Source: Eubacterium sp. MSJ-33
Lineage (GTDB): Bacteria > Bacillota > Clostridia > Lachnospirales > Lachnospiraceae
Reading direction: 5' to 3'
Length of the DNA: 64,000 nucleotides
NCBI RefSeq assembly: GCF_022174665.1
Contig: NZ_CP076562.1
Coordinates: 436,001-500,000, forward strand
Shown: positions 44,484 to 53,307 of the stretch, one piece after another
How positions within the stretch are numbered: the stretch's first letter is position 1
How the letters are laid out: the number at the start of each line of letters is the position of its first letter
Notes under the pieces: generated by a model
Database searches by the model: none
Told to the model about the DNA's origin: nothing
What the model saw: the letters and a program-made list of their open reading frames with translations, nothing else
Translations under genes and position numbers: made by a program

Positions 44484-44750
44484 TTGGAGACGAAAGACAA
44501 GTATAAAAATGCAAGAGCGTTTATTGTATTGTTAGCGGCACTTATTACATGGCTGCTTAATATGAAATATGAACGTAATCTTGTGCGCTCTTTGATCATA
44601 TTACTGATTGTAATTGTTGTATTTTATATTATTGCAACAATTGCACTTAAGCTGATTGATAAAATTCGTAATATGGAAGAGGTAAAAGAAGTGGATATGG
44701 AGGAGGCGCAGCCCGGGGAAGATGCTGCGGATGCACAAAACCACGTATAA
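44484..44750 (+). CDS. Small two-helix membrane protein, unknown
   Basis: An 88-residue protein starting at TTG 44484. Two hydrophobic helices (about 11-25 and 33-55) are followed by an acidic tail (EEVKEVDMEEAQPGEDAADA). It lies between cheD and fliA, a position where small uncharacterised membrane proteins occur in related flagellar loci. No family recognised. Confidence 0.7.
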   Translation: METKDKYKNARAFIVLLAALITWLLNMKYERNLVRSLIILLIVIVVFYIIATIALKLIDKIRNMEEVKEVDMEEAQPGEDAADAQNHV

Positions 44751-44775
44751 CGGAAAATAAGGGGTGTTGCTGTAC

Positions 44776-45540
44776 ATGGCAATCATAGATAAAAAAGAAC
44801 GATTGTGGATTGAATACAGTCATTCGAAATCCAGTTCCGTTCGGGAACAGTTAATAATCGAATATGTTTCTTTGGTAAAATTAGTTGCCGGAAGGCTTGC
44901 GATATATCTTGGATCAAATGTTGAGTATGATGATTTGGTGAGTTATGGCATTTTCGGGCTGATTGATGCGATAGATAAATTTGATTATGGAAAAGGAATC
45001 AAGTTTGAGACATATGCAAGTCTACGAATCCGTGGTTCCATTCTTGATCAGATTCGTAAGATGGATTGGATCCCACGTTCAGTACGGCAAAAACAAAAAT
45101 CTATTACGGAGGCATCCAAGAAGTTGGAAGCAATGTGTGGACCAAATTATTCGGATGAAGATATGGCTCGGGAACTGGGAATATCAACGGAAGAATATGA
45201 TGTATGGATGCAGCAGACAAATGTAACCAATATCTCCTCGTTAGATGATTTTATGGAACAGGGAAATGATGTGAAGGCATCAGTGTGTAATGAAAATGGA
45301 ATCAATCCGGAGAATCGTGCATTAAAAGAGGAATTAAAAGTACAACTGTCAGAGGCTCTGTCACTTTTGACAGAAAAAGAGAAGAAGGTCGTATTATTAT
45401 ATTATTATGAAGATCTGACGTTAAAGGAAATCAGCCGGGTAATGGAGGTATCCGAGTCCCGGATTTCACAGCTTCATTCAAAAGCACTTACGAAAATGCG
45501 TCGATCCATGAACGAAAATTTTGCATTAATGATGGGTTGA
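44776..45540 (+). CDS. fliA: Flagellar sigma factor FliA/SigD (sigma-28)
   Basis: A 254-residue sigma factor of the FliA/WhiG group. Region 2 (VEYDDLVSYGIFGLIDAIDK, then FDYGKGIKFETYASLRIRGS), the linker DWIPRSVRQKQ, and region 4 with its helix-turn-helix (DLTLKEISRVMEVSESRISQ) are complete. It directs late flagellar and chemotaxis promoters. No anti-sigma factor FlgM is encoded in this window. The ATG at 44776 follows GGGGTG; the frame's GTG at 44764 overlaps that site. Confidence 0.96.
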   Translation: MAIIDKKERLWIEYSHSKSSSVREQLIIEYVSLVKLVAGRLAIYLGSNVEYDDLVSYGIFGLIDAIDKFDYGKGIKFETYASLRIRGSILDQIRKMDWIPRSVRQKQKSITEASKKLEAMCGPNYSDEDMARELGISTEEYDVWMQQTNVTNISSLDDFMEQGNDVKASVCNENGINPENRALKEELKVQLSEALSLLTEKEKKVVLLYYYEDLTLKEISRVMEVSESRISQLHSKALTKMRRSMNENFALMMG

Positions 45541-45550
45541 GGAAATGCCT

Positions 45551-47155
45551 ATGAAATACAAAAACTCGTTTTTTAAAGTCCGAATTAAAGAAGATGGTAC
45601 ATATTTGGATGTATTTCCACCAAAAGAAGATGGAAAAAAATTGCAGATTCAGGAAATCATCGCTTTTCTTGAGAGAAAGGGTTTCAAATCCTTTCCGGTG
45701 GATGCGTTGTACAAATCATTGAATTTATTGCATGAAAAACCACTCCAGATAAAAATTAGTGATGAAATAACGAAGCCATTTGATGAAAGTGCGATTGTTA
45801 TTGTCTCGAAAGACAGTATGGCAGCATATATTCGTTTTTATCCCCCATCTACTGGCGGAAAGGTTATGACTGAACGGGAGATTCGTGCTGAATTAGAACG
45901 TCAGAAGATATTGTATGGGATTTTGGAGCCTGTGATGGAGAAACTGAAAACAAGCAGGACATATTGCACCAATATTCCGATTGCAAAAGGAATGGATCCG
46001 GTTCCGGCAAAAGATACAATGATTGAATATTATTTTAATACAAAACCGCTTGCCAAACCAAAGGTACTGGAAGATGGAAGTGTTGATTTTCATGCATTGA
46101 ATCTTTTTTCGACAGTCAATCAGGGGGATTTGCTTGCAAAGCTGATACCTCATGATTCCGGAAAGCCGGGAATGAATATATATGGCAAACAAATTGCGCA
46201 GAATCATCCTAAAATTAGAAAACTGAAATATGGCCGTAATATTACATTATCAGAAGATGGTACGATGATTACCAGCAATGTTAATGGAAATGTTACTCTT
46301 GCAGATGGAACGGTCTTTGTATCAGACACTTATAAGGTGGCTGCTGACGTAGATGCTTCAACAGGTGACATTGAATATGAAGGAAATGTGATGGTGCCAG
46401 GTACAGTTCGAACCGGATTTACAATTCGTGCAAAAGGTGATATTGAAGTGAATGGCGTTGTGGAAGGTGCAACCCTGATAGCTGGTGGAAATATAGTTAT
46501 AAAACGTGGCGTACAGGGGATGAATAAAGGAAAGCTGACGGCAGGCGGAGACATATGCGCACAATTTTTTGAAAGCGCAAATGTTGCTGCTAAGGGTGAT
46601 ATTATAGCGGGATCTATTCTGCATAGCCATATTGTGTCCGGTGGAAGGATTGTAATCAGCGGACGAAAAGGATTTATTGTAGGTGGCGAGATTATCTGTG
46701 AGACAAGCGTGGAAGCAAACAGTATCGGAAACCGTATGGAGACACAGACAATCATAAAGGTTGGCGTGAAGCCTGAATTGTATGACCGGATCAAGGGACT
46801 TGTTCCGGACGTGATGGAATTAAAAAGCTCGATTGAAGAGACAACTTCGTATCTGAATGTGTATAAAGAAAAATTAAAACGGAGAATCAAACTGACTCCG
46901 GAAAATGTCAAACAGATTAAAACTTATACCGAACGTGTAGAGAAAATGAAAAAAGAATATGTGGAAAAAAATGATATTCTGCAAGAACTTCGTCAGGAAC
47001 TCACGCTTGGGAAAAAAGGAATTGTAAAGGTACTTGGAAATGCATATCGTGGTGTTATGATATATATTTCAAGCCTTTCTTATGCAGTAAAAGATGTAGA
47101 AAAACACAGTTTATACAAAATCGCAGATGGTGTTGTAAAGCCAACTCCGTTTTAA
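45551..47155 (+). CDS. FapA domain (DUF342) protein
   Basis: A protein of about 534 residues with the DUF342/FapA beta-helix (about 190-400; KVAADVDASTGDIEYEGNV, GDIEVNGVVEGATLIAGGNI) and a C-terminal coiled coil (about 425-490). It is cytoplasmic. DUF342 proteins commonly follow fliA in Clostridia and are thought to affect polar or envelope-linked assembly; the specific role is unknown. The ATG at 45551 is eight bases after TGAGG; the ATG at 45545 is too close to it. Confidence 0.85.
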   Translation: MKYKNSFFKVRIKEDGTYLDVFPPKEDGKKLQIQEIIAFLERKGFKSFPVDALYKSLNLLHEKPLQIKISDEITKPFDESAIVIVSKDSMAAYIRFYPPSTGGKVMTEREIRAELERQKILYGILEPVMEKLKTSRTYCTNIPIAKGMDPVPAKDTMIEYYFNTKPLAKPKVLEDGSVDFHALNLFSTVNQGDLLAKLIPHDSGKPGMNIYGKQIAQNHPKIRKLKYGRNITLSEDGTMITSNVNGNVTLADGTVFVSDTYKVAADVDASTGDIEYEGNVMVPGTVRTGFTIRAKGDIEVNGVVEGATLIAGGNIVIKRGVQGMNKGKLTAGGDICAQFFESANVAAKGDIIAGSILHSHIVSGGRIVISGRKGFIVGGEIICETSVEANSIGNRMETQTIIKVGVKPELYDRIKGLVPDVMELKSSIEETTSYLNVYKEKLKRRIKLTPENVKQIKTYTERVEKMKKEYVEKNDILQELRQELTLGKKGIVKVLGNAYRGVMIYISSLSYAVKDVEKHSLYKIADGVVKPTPF

Positions 47156-47182
47156 GCAGGGCATTGTAAAGGAGGAATATTT

Positions 47183-47488
47183 ATGATTTCACCAATAATT
47201 GCAGCACAGAACTCTGCACCGGTTGCTTCCATCCAGCAAAATGTGGATGCACAGAGTGTTTTGCACAGTCAGAACGCATTGCAGGAGACGAAAGAACAGG
47301 AACGGGAAGTGCGAGAAACAGTCGTGCAGAAGGATGAAGCGGCATATTACGAACAAAGTCCGGATGCGAAGGAAGAAGGAAAAAATAAGTATCAGAACCT
47401 GTATTCAGGGAAGAAGAAAAAAGCAAAAGCGGAAGATACCGAGAAACATACCGGGATCAATCGCATAAATATTGATATTAAAATTTAA
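47183..47488 (+). CDS. Small charged protein, unknown
   Basis: A 101-residue hydrophilic protein rich in Glu, Lys and Gln with a basic centre (SGKKKKAKAED) and no membrane segment. A full AAAGGAGG precedes the ATG. I recognise no family. Conserved spacing within the flagellar tail and good codon use suggest a real gene. Confidence 0.7.
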   Translation: MISPIIAAQNSAPVASIQQNVDAQSVLHSQNALQETKEQEREVRETVVQKDEAAYYEQSPDAKEEGKNKYQNLYSGKKKKAKAEDTEKHTGINRINIDIKI

Positions 47489-47504
47489 GGCGAGGTAAAG
47501 GAAA

Positions 47505-48227
47505 ATGTCAACTACAGTCATTGTATTAATAGTAATAGGTCTCATATTTATATTTGTAAGCTTTGCTCTGTCTGAAAAACTTTCGGAAGAAAAAGAGGAA
47601 AGTGCTGGTGTTGTAAAGATTCCGAAGGAACTGACGCAGGAACAGAAGGAAAAAATTGACACTATGATCCGTGATTATATGGATCAGCAGGTTGATGGAA
47701 AGCTTTCAGATATTGAAACCCGACTTGCAGAAATAGTAAATCAGAAGACTCTGGCACTCGGAGATTATGCGGTTTCTGTCAATGAGGAGATTGACCGTAA
47801 TCATAAAGAAGTTGTTTTCCTATATGATATGCTTTCTGACAAGCAAAAGGAAATTATGACAACTGTCAATATGATTGATGAATATAAGAAGGAAATCGCA
47901 GCGATGGTGCAGGAGCAGGCTGCACAGAATATTGTAAGAGACAGCCAGACTGCACAGGTACCGGTTGCGGAATCTGGGCCTCAGGAATCATCAAATCCGG
48001 TGGAAAAGACGGAAACAGATTCGGACCTTGATGAGGCAATCCGTGATTTAGAGGATACTCCACTTCCGGAAGAAACAAAAGAAGAATTGGAGAATGTTGA
48101 TAACAAAGACATGATTCTGGAGATGCATAAGGCAGGACTCAGTATTTTGGAGATTGCAAAGCATCTTGGACTCGGTGTAGGAGAAGTGAAACTTGTTGTA
48201 GACTTATATCAAGGAGAGGCAAAGTGA
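47505..48227 (+). CDS. Membrane-anchored coiled-coil/HTH protein, DUF6115-like
   Basis: A 240-residue protein. One N-terminal helix (about 4-23) is followed by a long charged coiled-coil region (about 45-130), an acidic linker, and a C-terminal helix-turn-helix-like segment (MHKAGLSILEIAKHLGLGVG, then EVKLVVDLYQ). This layout resembles DUF6115 proteins of Lachnospiraceae, named from memory. It overlaps the next gene by one base. The function is unknown; the HTH segment could bind DNA at the membrane or a protein partner. Confidence 0.7.
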   Translation: MSTTVIVLIVIGLIFIFVSFALSEKLSEEKEESAGVVKIPKELTQEQKEKIDTMIRDYMDQQVDGKLSDIETRLAEIVNQKTLALGDYAVSVNEEIDRNHKEVVFLYDMLSDKQKEIMTTVNMIDEYKKEIAAMVQEQAAQNIVRDSQTAQVPVAESGPQESSNPVEKTETDSDLDEAIRDLEDTPLPEETKEELENVDNKDMILEMHKAGLSILEIAKHLGLGVGEVKLVVDLYQGEAK

Positions 48228-48775
48228 TGAAAAGAAAATATTTTGTACGCGGACTTGGCGTTGGTGTTTTATTTGGCGCATTGATCATGTTTGCTGCATA
48301 TATGACTTCGGGCAAGAACCGCATGAGTGATGAAGATATAATGAAACGGGCACAGGAGCTTGGAATGGTGAAAAAATCGGAGTATGTTTTAGAATCGGAT
48401 GTAAGTTCGGAGGAAACAACAACGGAGCATATTACGACGGAAGCTGCGACCGAGGAGACTACAACAGAAGCACCAACGACAACGGAGGACGCAACCACAG
48501 AGGTGCCGACAACAACAGAAAAAGCAACGACAGAAGCTGTTACAACAGAGAAATCGGATACTTCAACTAAAACAACTGTTACAGTTACAGGTGGTATGAG
48601 TTCAGAGACGATATCTTCGGCACTTTCAACCGCTGGAGTTGTAGATGATGCAACAAAATTCAACAGCTATCTTGTAGCGAATGGATATGATATGAAGCTT
48701 GAAACGGGAAGCTTCGAGTTTACTTCAGGAATGTCCTATGAAGAAATTGCCAGAATTTTGACACAGAAACAGTAA
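48227..48775 (+). CDS. Membrane protein with MltG-like N-subdomain only
   Basis: A 182-residue protein. An N-terminal membrane helix (about 8-27) and a Thr/Glu-rich linker with repeated TTE units (about 60-120) precede a C-terminal domain resembling the LysM-like subdomain that precedes the catalytic part of MltG/YceG. The pattern is SSETISSALSTAGVVDD ... GSFEFTSGMSYEEIARIL. The transglycosylase domain is missing. This may place a protein near glycan strands rather than cut them. The ATG at 48227 overlaps the previous TGA. Last gene of the flagellar unit. Confidence 0.75.
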   Translation: MKRKYFVRGLGVGVLFGALIMFAAYMTSGKNRMSDEDIMKRAQELGMVKKSEYVLESDVSSEETTTEHITTEAATEETTTEAPTTTEDATTEVPTTTEKATTEAVTTEKSDTSTKTTVTVTGGMSSETISSALSTAGVVDDATKFNSYLVANGYDMKLETGSFEFTSGMSYEEIARILTQKQ

Positions 48776-48800
48776 ATGCAATAAAATTATAAATGAAAAT

Positions 48801-48830
48801 AAAAAAAGTGCTTGTATGCACTTTTTTTTT
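48801..48830 (+). terminator. Terminator of the flagellar unit
   Basis: AAAAAAAGTGC (48801-48811) pairs with GCACTTTTTTT (from 48818), giving a compact stem with a long T-run. The loop and right arm overlap the -35 region and spacer of the rpsB promoter. Confidence 0.9.
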
Positions 48831-48840
48831 ATGTTATAAT
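48812..48840 (+). promoter_or_regulatory. Sigma-A promoter of rpsB-tsf
   Basis: TTGTAT (48812-48817) lies in the loop of the preceding terminator. A 17-bp spacer leads to TATAAT (48835-48840) with an extended TG. Confidence 0.75.
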
Positions 48841-48845
48841 CGGCT

Positions 48846-48960
48846 TCGTGTGAAAAAACATGTGAGTGAATCGGCGAAAAGGGTGCCATATAACGCGATG
48901 GTCTTTTGCTAGACAGTTTGACACACGACTGTAAGAAGCTCACAGAAGAAAATATTTTAT
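48846..48960 (+). promoter_or_regulatory. Structured rpsB leader
   Basis: The roughly 130-base leader pairs TCGTGTG (48846-48852) with CACACGA (48922-48928), and has inner complementary blocks such as CCAT/ATGG. rpsB leaders are often bound by S2 as feedback control. That this is such an element is inference from position and folding. Confidence 0.45.
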
Positions 48961-48977
48961 AACCCAGGAGGTAAGTT

Positions 48978-49718
48978 ATGAGCGTTATTTCTATGAAACA
49001 GTTACTCGAGGCAGGTGTTCATTTTGGACATCAGACAAGAAGATGGAACCCTAAGATGGCTGAGTATATTTATACTGAGCGTAACGGTATCTATATTATC
49101 GATCTTCAGAAGTCTGTCGGCAAGGTAGATGAGGCTTACAAGGCAGTTCTTGACTGTGCAGCAAACGGAGGAAAGATTCTTTTTGTTGGTACAAAGAAGC
49201 AGGCGCAGGATTCTATTAAGGCTGAAGCTGAGAGATGTGGTATGTATTATGTTAACCAGAGATGGTTAGGTGGTATGCTTACAAACTTCGAGACAATCAA
49301 GACAAGAATTGCAAAGCTTGAGAAGTATGAAGCAATGGAGCAGGATGGTACATTTGATGTATTACCTAAGAAGGAAGTTATCGAGATCAAGAAGGAGATG
49401 GAGAAGCTTCAGAAGAACCTTGGTGGTATCAAGGATATGAAGGAAATCCCTGACATGATCTTTATCGTAGATCCTCGCAAGGAGAGAAACTGTGTACAGG
49501 AAGCACACACACTTGGTATTCCGCTTGTTGGTATTGCAGATACAAACTGTGATCCGGAAGAACTTGATTATGTGATTCCAGGTAACGATGATGCTATCAG
49601 AGCTGTAAAGCTGATTGTTTCTAAGATGGCAGATGCTGTTATCGAGGCAAATCAGGGTGCAGATGTAGAGATAGCAGAGGAAGCTAAATCTGCAGAGGCT
49701 GACGCAGAGCAAGAGTAA
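48978..49718 (+). CDS. rpsB: 30S ribosomal protein S2
   Basis: A 246-residue ribosomal protein of the small subunit head-platform region. It starts [20 protein letters not shown], followed by [12 protein letters not shown], and includes [12 protein letters not shown]. The C-terminus is acidic. CCAGGAGGT precedes the ATG. Codon use is strongly biased, as expected for a highly expressed gene. Confidence 0.98.
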   Translation: MSVISMKQLLEAGVHFGHQTRRWNPKMAEYIYTERNGIYIIDLQKSVGKVDEAYKAVLDCAANGGKILFVGTKKQAQDSIKAEAERCGMYYVNQRWLGGMLTNFETIKTRIAKLEKYEAMEQDGTFDVLPKKEVIEIKKEMEKLQKNLGGIKDMKEIPDMIFIVDPRKERNCVQEAHTLGIPLVGIADTNCDPEELDYVIPGNDDAIRAVKLIVSKMADAVIEANQGADVEIAEEAKSAEADAEQE

Positions 49719-49745
49719 GAAGTATCGGTTTAGGAGGACAAAAAA

Positions 49746-50684
49746 ATGGCAGCTATTACAGCTAGTATGGTAAAAGAGTTAAGAGAGATGTCTGGCGCTG
49801 GTATGATGGACTGTAAGAAGGCTCTTACAGAGACAGACGGCGATTTCGACAAGGCAATGGAGTTCCTTCGTGAGAAAGGACTTGCAACTGCTGTAAAGAA
49901 GGCAGGAAGAATCGCTGCAGAAGGTATCGTTATGACAACTGTTGTTGATGGCGGTAAGAAGGCAGCTATGGTTGAAGTAAATGCTGAGACAGATTTCGTT
50001 GCTAAGAACGAAGTATTCCAGACATATGTTAAAGAAGTTGTTGATCAGATTGTTTCTACAGACGTTCAGGATGTAGAGGCATTGAAGAATGAAAAGTGGG
50101 TATTGGATCCTTCTATGACAGTTGCTGAGAAGCATGCTGCTATGGTTGCTAAGATTGGTGAGAATATGAACATTCGTCGTTTTGTCAAGATCAACACAGA
50201 GGGACATATCGTTTCTTATATCCATGCAGGTGGAAAGATTGGTGTATTGGTTGAGGCTGATACAGACGCATCTGGCGAGGCAATTGATGAGTGCATGAAG
50301 AATATCGCTATGCAGGTTGCAGCTATGAATCCAAAGTATGTTTCTACAGATGAAGTATCTGAGGAGTATAAAGCTCATGAGCTTGAGATTCTTGTTGCAC
50401 AGGCTAAGAATGATCCTAAGAACGCAAACAAGCCTGATAATATCATTGAGAAGATGGTTCAGGGACGTTTGAACAAAGAACTTAAGGAAGTTTGTCTGCT
50501 TGAGCAGGAGTATGTAAAGGCTGAGAACAAAGAGAACGTTGCTCAGTATGTTGCAAATGTAGCAAAGGCTAACGGATGCAAGCTTGCAATTAAGCAGTTC
50601 GTTCGTTTTGAGACAGGTGAAGGTCTTGAAAAGAAAAACGAGGATTTCGCAGCAGAAGTTGCAGCTCAGATGGCTGGAAACTAA
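49746..50684 (+). CDS. tsf: Elongation factor Ts
   Basis: A 312-residue nucleotide-exchange factor for EF-Tu. The N-terminal UBA-like start (VKELREMSGAGMMDCKKALT) and the TDFVAKNE motif are diagnostic. It is co-transcribed with rpsB, as in most bacteria, and a terminator follows. Confidence 0.98.
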   Translation: MAAITASMVKELREMSGAGMMDCKKALTETDGDFDKAMEFLREKGLATAVKKAGRIAAEGIVMTTVVDGGKKAAMVEVNAETDFVAKNEVFQTYVKEVVDQIVSTDVQDVEALKNEKWVLDPSMTVAEKHAAMVAKIGENMNIRRFVKINTEGHIVSYIHAGGKIGVLVEADTDASGEAIDECMKNIAMQVAAMNPKYVSTDEVSEEYKAHELEILVAQAKNDPKNANKPDNIIEKMVQGRLNKELKEVCLLEQEYVKAENKENVAQYVANVAKANGCKLAIKQFVRFETGEGLEKKNEDFAAEVAAQMAGN

Positions 50685-50702
50685 GTAAAAAAACGATAAA
50701 AT

Positions 50703-50743
50703 AAAACGCCTGATATACCGCTTTGGCATGTCAGGCGTTTTTT
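50703..50743 (+). terminator. Rho-independent terminator after tsf
   Basis: AAAACGCCTGA (50703-50713) pairs with TCAGGCGTTTT (from 50731), followed by Ts. Confidence 0.93.
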
Positions 50744-50775
50744 CAATTTTTAAAAATGAATCGGAGATGAGAGAC

Positions 50776-51435
50776 ATGAAGAAATATAAGATGCTTATTT
50801 TTGATATGGATGGAACGATTTTATATACATTAGAGGACTTGAAAAATACAACGAATTATGCGCTAAAAAAGCATGGTTTTCCGGAACGGACGTTAGAAGA
50901 GGTGCGTCAGTTTGTCGGAAACGGTATCCATAAGTTGATTGAGCGTGCCGTTCCGGAAGGAACTATGGATGTAGAAATCGAGGCGGTGTTTGATACATTT
51001 GAAGTCTATTATAAGGATCATTGCATGGATACAACGAGACCGTACGATGGTATCAATGATCTGCTTACAAATCTGCGTGCACAAGGATATATGACAGCAG
51101 TCGTGTCTAATAAGGTTGATTTTGCTGTTCAGGATCTAGTAAAAGATTTCTTTGCCGGACAGTTTGACATTGCAATCGGGGAACGCGAGGGCGTGCGTAA
51201 GAAACCGGCACCGGATTCGGTGTTCGAAGTATTGAAGGAATTTAACTTGAATAAAGAAGAGGTTATCTATATTGGAGACTCGGATGTAGATTATGCAACT
51301 GCAAAAAATGCTGATGTAGATTGCATTCTGGTAGAATGGGGGTTCCGCGACCGCACATTTTTGGAGTCACTTGGTGCAACAGTCTTCGCGAAAAAACCAG
51401 CAGATATTCTGAATATTGTCGGGTGTGATTCTTAA
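50776..51435 (+). CDS. HAD-family hydrolase, phosphoglycolate phosphatase-like
   Basis: A 219-residue HAD phosphatase. Motif I IFDMDGTILYT holds the nucleophilic Asp, the TAVVSNK strand supplies motif II, the Lys is in RKKPAPDS, and motif IV is YIGDSDVDYATAKNAD. The cap is helical (subclass I), as in Gph/PgmB/YjjG relatives, so the substrate cannot be fixed. The ATG at 50776 is preceded by CGGAGA; the frame's first ATG-like start at 50728 lies inside the tsf terminator. Confidence 0.88.
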   Translation: MKKYKMLIFDMDGTILYTLEDLKNTTNYALKKHGFPERTLEEVRQFVGNGIHKLIERAVPEGTMDVEIEAVFDTFEVYYKDHCMDTTRPYDGINDLLTNLRAQGYMTAVVSNKVDFAVQDLVKDFFAGQFDIAIGEREGVRKKPAPDSVFEVLKEFNLNKEEVIYIGDSDVDYATAKNADVDCILVEWGFRDRTFLESLGATVFAKKPADILNIVGCDS

Positions 51436-51457
51436 AATGTGAAAAGAATATGAACTG

Positions 51458-51484
51458 TTAGCACATATCATTGATGAGTGCTAA
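51458..51484 (+). promoter_or_regulatory. CIRCE-like HrcA operator
   Basis: TTAGCACAT-N9-GAGTGCTAA matches the CIRCE consensus (TTAGCACTC-N9-GAGTGCTAA) at 16 of 18 arm positions with the exact 9-base spacer. It overlaps the -35 region of the promoter for the ABC exporter pair, so bound HrcA should repress it. CIRCE normally controls groESL and dnaK. Confidence 0.75.
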
Positions 51485-51499
51485 ACAAGATGCTATAAT
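51471..51499 (+). promoter_or_regulatory. Sigma-A promoter of the ABC exporter pair
   Basis: TTGATG (51471-51476), 17 bp and TATAAT (51494-51499) with an extended TG. The -35 box lies in the spacer and right arm of the CIRCE-like element. Confidence 0.75.
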
Positions 51500-51546
51500 G
51501 ATTCATGTTCATTAATATTTTTACAGAAAATGGAAAGGAGCATGGA

Positions 51547-53307
51547 ATGTTACGTATTTTTAAGAATTTCCGAAAACAGGAAGTGGTATTGGCTCTTTTC
51601 AGTGTGGTATTTGTAGTGGCACAGGTCTGGCTTGAGTTAAAACTGCCGGATTACATGCGGGAAATTACATCACTGATTACGACACAGGATAGTGCAATGC
51701 ATGATATCCTGATTGCAGGTGGAAAAATGTTACTTTGTGCGTTTGGCAGTTTATTAGTAACTATATTGGTTGCTGTCTGTGCATCGCGGATTGCTTCAAA
51801 TTTCAGCGCAATTGTGCGTGGAAAATTATTTGACAAGGTACAGTCGTTTTCAATGGAGGAGATTGGTCGGTTTTCGACTGCCAGTTTGATCACACGATCT
51901 ACAAATGATGTGACACAGGTACAGATGTTGATTGTTATGGGACTTTCCATCATGCTGCGGGCACCGATCATGGCGGTGATGGCTATCTTGAAGATTGTTG
52001 ATAAGAGCTGGCAGTGGACACTCTCCACGGGCGTTGCGGTTGTTGTATTATTGGTTGTCGTTATTATCTGCGTTAGCTTATGTATGCCGAAGTTCAAACG
52101 CTTACAGAGTCTGACGGATGAAATCAATCAGGTAACACGTGAGAATCTGACAGGCTTGAACGTTGTTCGCGCCTATAATGCGGAAGCATATCAGGAGGAG
52201 AAGTTCGAGAAGGTCAACAAGGATCTGACAGATACCCATTGGTTTACATCAAAGACTATGGCATTTATGATGCCGACGATTATGATGATCATGAATGGTC
52301 TTTCGCTTGCAATATATTGGATTGGCGCGGTTTTGATCAACGATGCACAGGATATGCAGGGAAAATTCACGTTATTCTCGGATATGGTTGTATTTTCTTC
52401 CTATGCGATGCAGGTTGTCATGTCGTTCATGATGCTAGTTATGATTTTCATTATGCTGCCGAGAGCTTCCGTTGCAGCAAAGCGAATCCTGGAGGTATTA
52501 GACACCGAGCCATCCATCGAGGATGGGATGAGAGATACTTTCCCGGTTATGAAGGATGGAGAAGTGGAATTTAAGGATGTCAGCTTTAAATATCCGGATG
52601 CAGAGGAATATGTACTTGAACATATTTCTTTTTCTGCGAAGAAGGGTGAGACAATCGCATTTATCGGTGCAACCGGATGTGGAAAGAGTACTGCAATTAA
52701 CCTGATCCCTCGGTTTTATGACGTGACAGAAGGTGAAGTTCTGGTTGATGGTGTGAATGTAAAAGAATATACACAGGAAGCACTGCATAATAAGATTGGA
52801 TATGTCAGCCAGAAGGCAATCTTGTTTTCCGGTACAATCGCAGAGAATGTGGCGTATGGTGAAAATGGAAAGGCGCCTGCGACGCAGGATGACATTGCGC
52901 GTGCTGTCAGTGTAGCGCAGGCGAGTGAATTTATAGAGAAGAAGAATCAGGGTTTTGGTGGCTATGTGGCTCAGGGTGGTTCGAACTTCTCAGGTGGACA
53001 GAAACAGCGTTTGTCGATTGCGCGGGCGATTGCCAGACAACCGGAGATTTTAATCTTTGATGATTCATTTTCTGCGCTTGACTATAAAACAGATCGTATT
53101 CTTAGAGAAGCACTGCATAAGGAATGTAGGGATGCAACGAAGATTATCGTTGCACAGCGAATTGGAACAATTCGTGATGCGGATAAGATTATCGTGTTGG
53201 ATGATGGACAGATTGCCGGTATGGGATCGCATGACGAGCTTATGAAGAATTGTGAAGTATACCAGGAAATTGCATATTCTCAGTTATCAAAGGAGGAACT
53301 TGCATAA
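51547..53307 (+). CDS. Heterodimeric ABC exporter, degenerate-site subunit
   Basis: A 586-residue half-transporter with six membrane helices (about 10-315) and one ATPase domain. It has Walker A IGATGCGKST, signature NFSGGQKQRLSIARA and Walker B ILIFDDSFSALD. In the last, the catalytic Glu is replaced by Asp, the mark of the non-canonical site in TM287/288- and BmrCD-type heterodimers. The ATG at 51547 follows AAGGAG; the frame's ATG at 51505 would be too near the transcription start. The TAA overlaps the ATG of the partner gene. Probable drug or lipid exporter. Confidence 0.92.
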   Translation: MLRIFKNFRKQEVVLALFSVVFVVAQVWLELKLPDYMREITSLITTQDSAMHDILIAGGKMLLCAFGSLLVTILVAVCASRIASNFSAIVRGKLFDKVQSFSMEEIGRFSTASLITRSTNDVTQVQMLIVMGLSIMLRAPIMAVMAILKIVDKSWQWTLSTGVAVVVLLVVVIICVSLCMPKFKRLQSLTDEINQVTRENLTGLNVVRAYNAEAYQEEKFEKVNKDLTDTHWFTSKTMAFMMPTIMMIMNGLSLAIYWIGAVLINDAQDMQGKFTLFSDMVVFSSYAMQVVMSFMMLVMIFIMLPRASVAAKRILEVLDTEPSIEDGMRDTFPVMKDGEVEFKDVSFKYPDAEEYVLEHISFSAKKGETIAFIGATGCGKSTAINLIPRFYDVTEGEVLVDGVNVKEYTQEALHNKIGYVSQKAILFSGTIAENVAYGENGKAPATQDDIARAVSVAQASEFIEKKNQGFGGYVAQGGSNFSGGQKQRLSIARAIARQPEILIFDDSFSALDYKTDRILREALHKECRDATKIIVAQRIGTIRDADKIIVLDDGQIAGMGSHDELMKNCEVYQEIAYSQLSKEELA

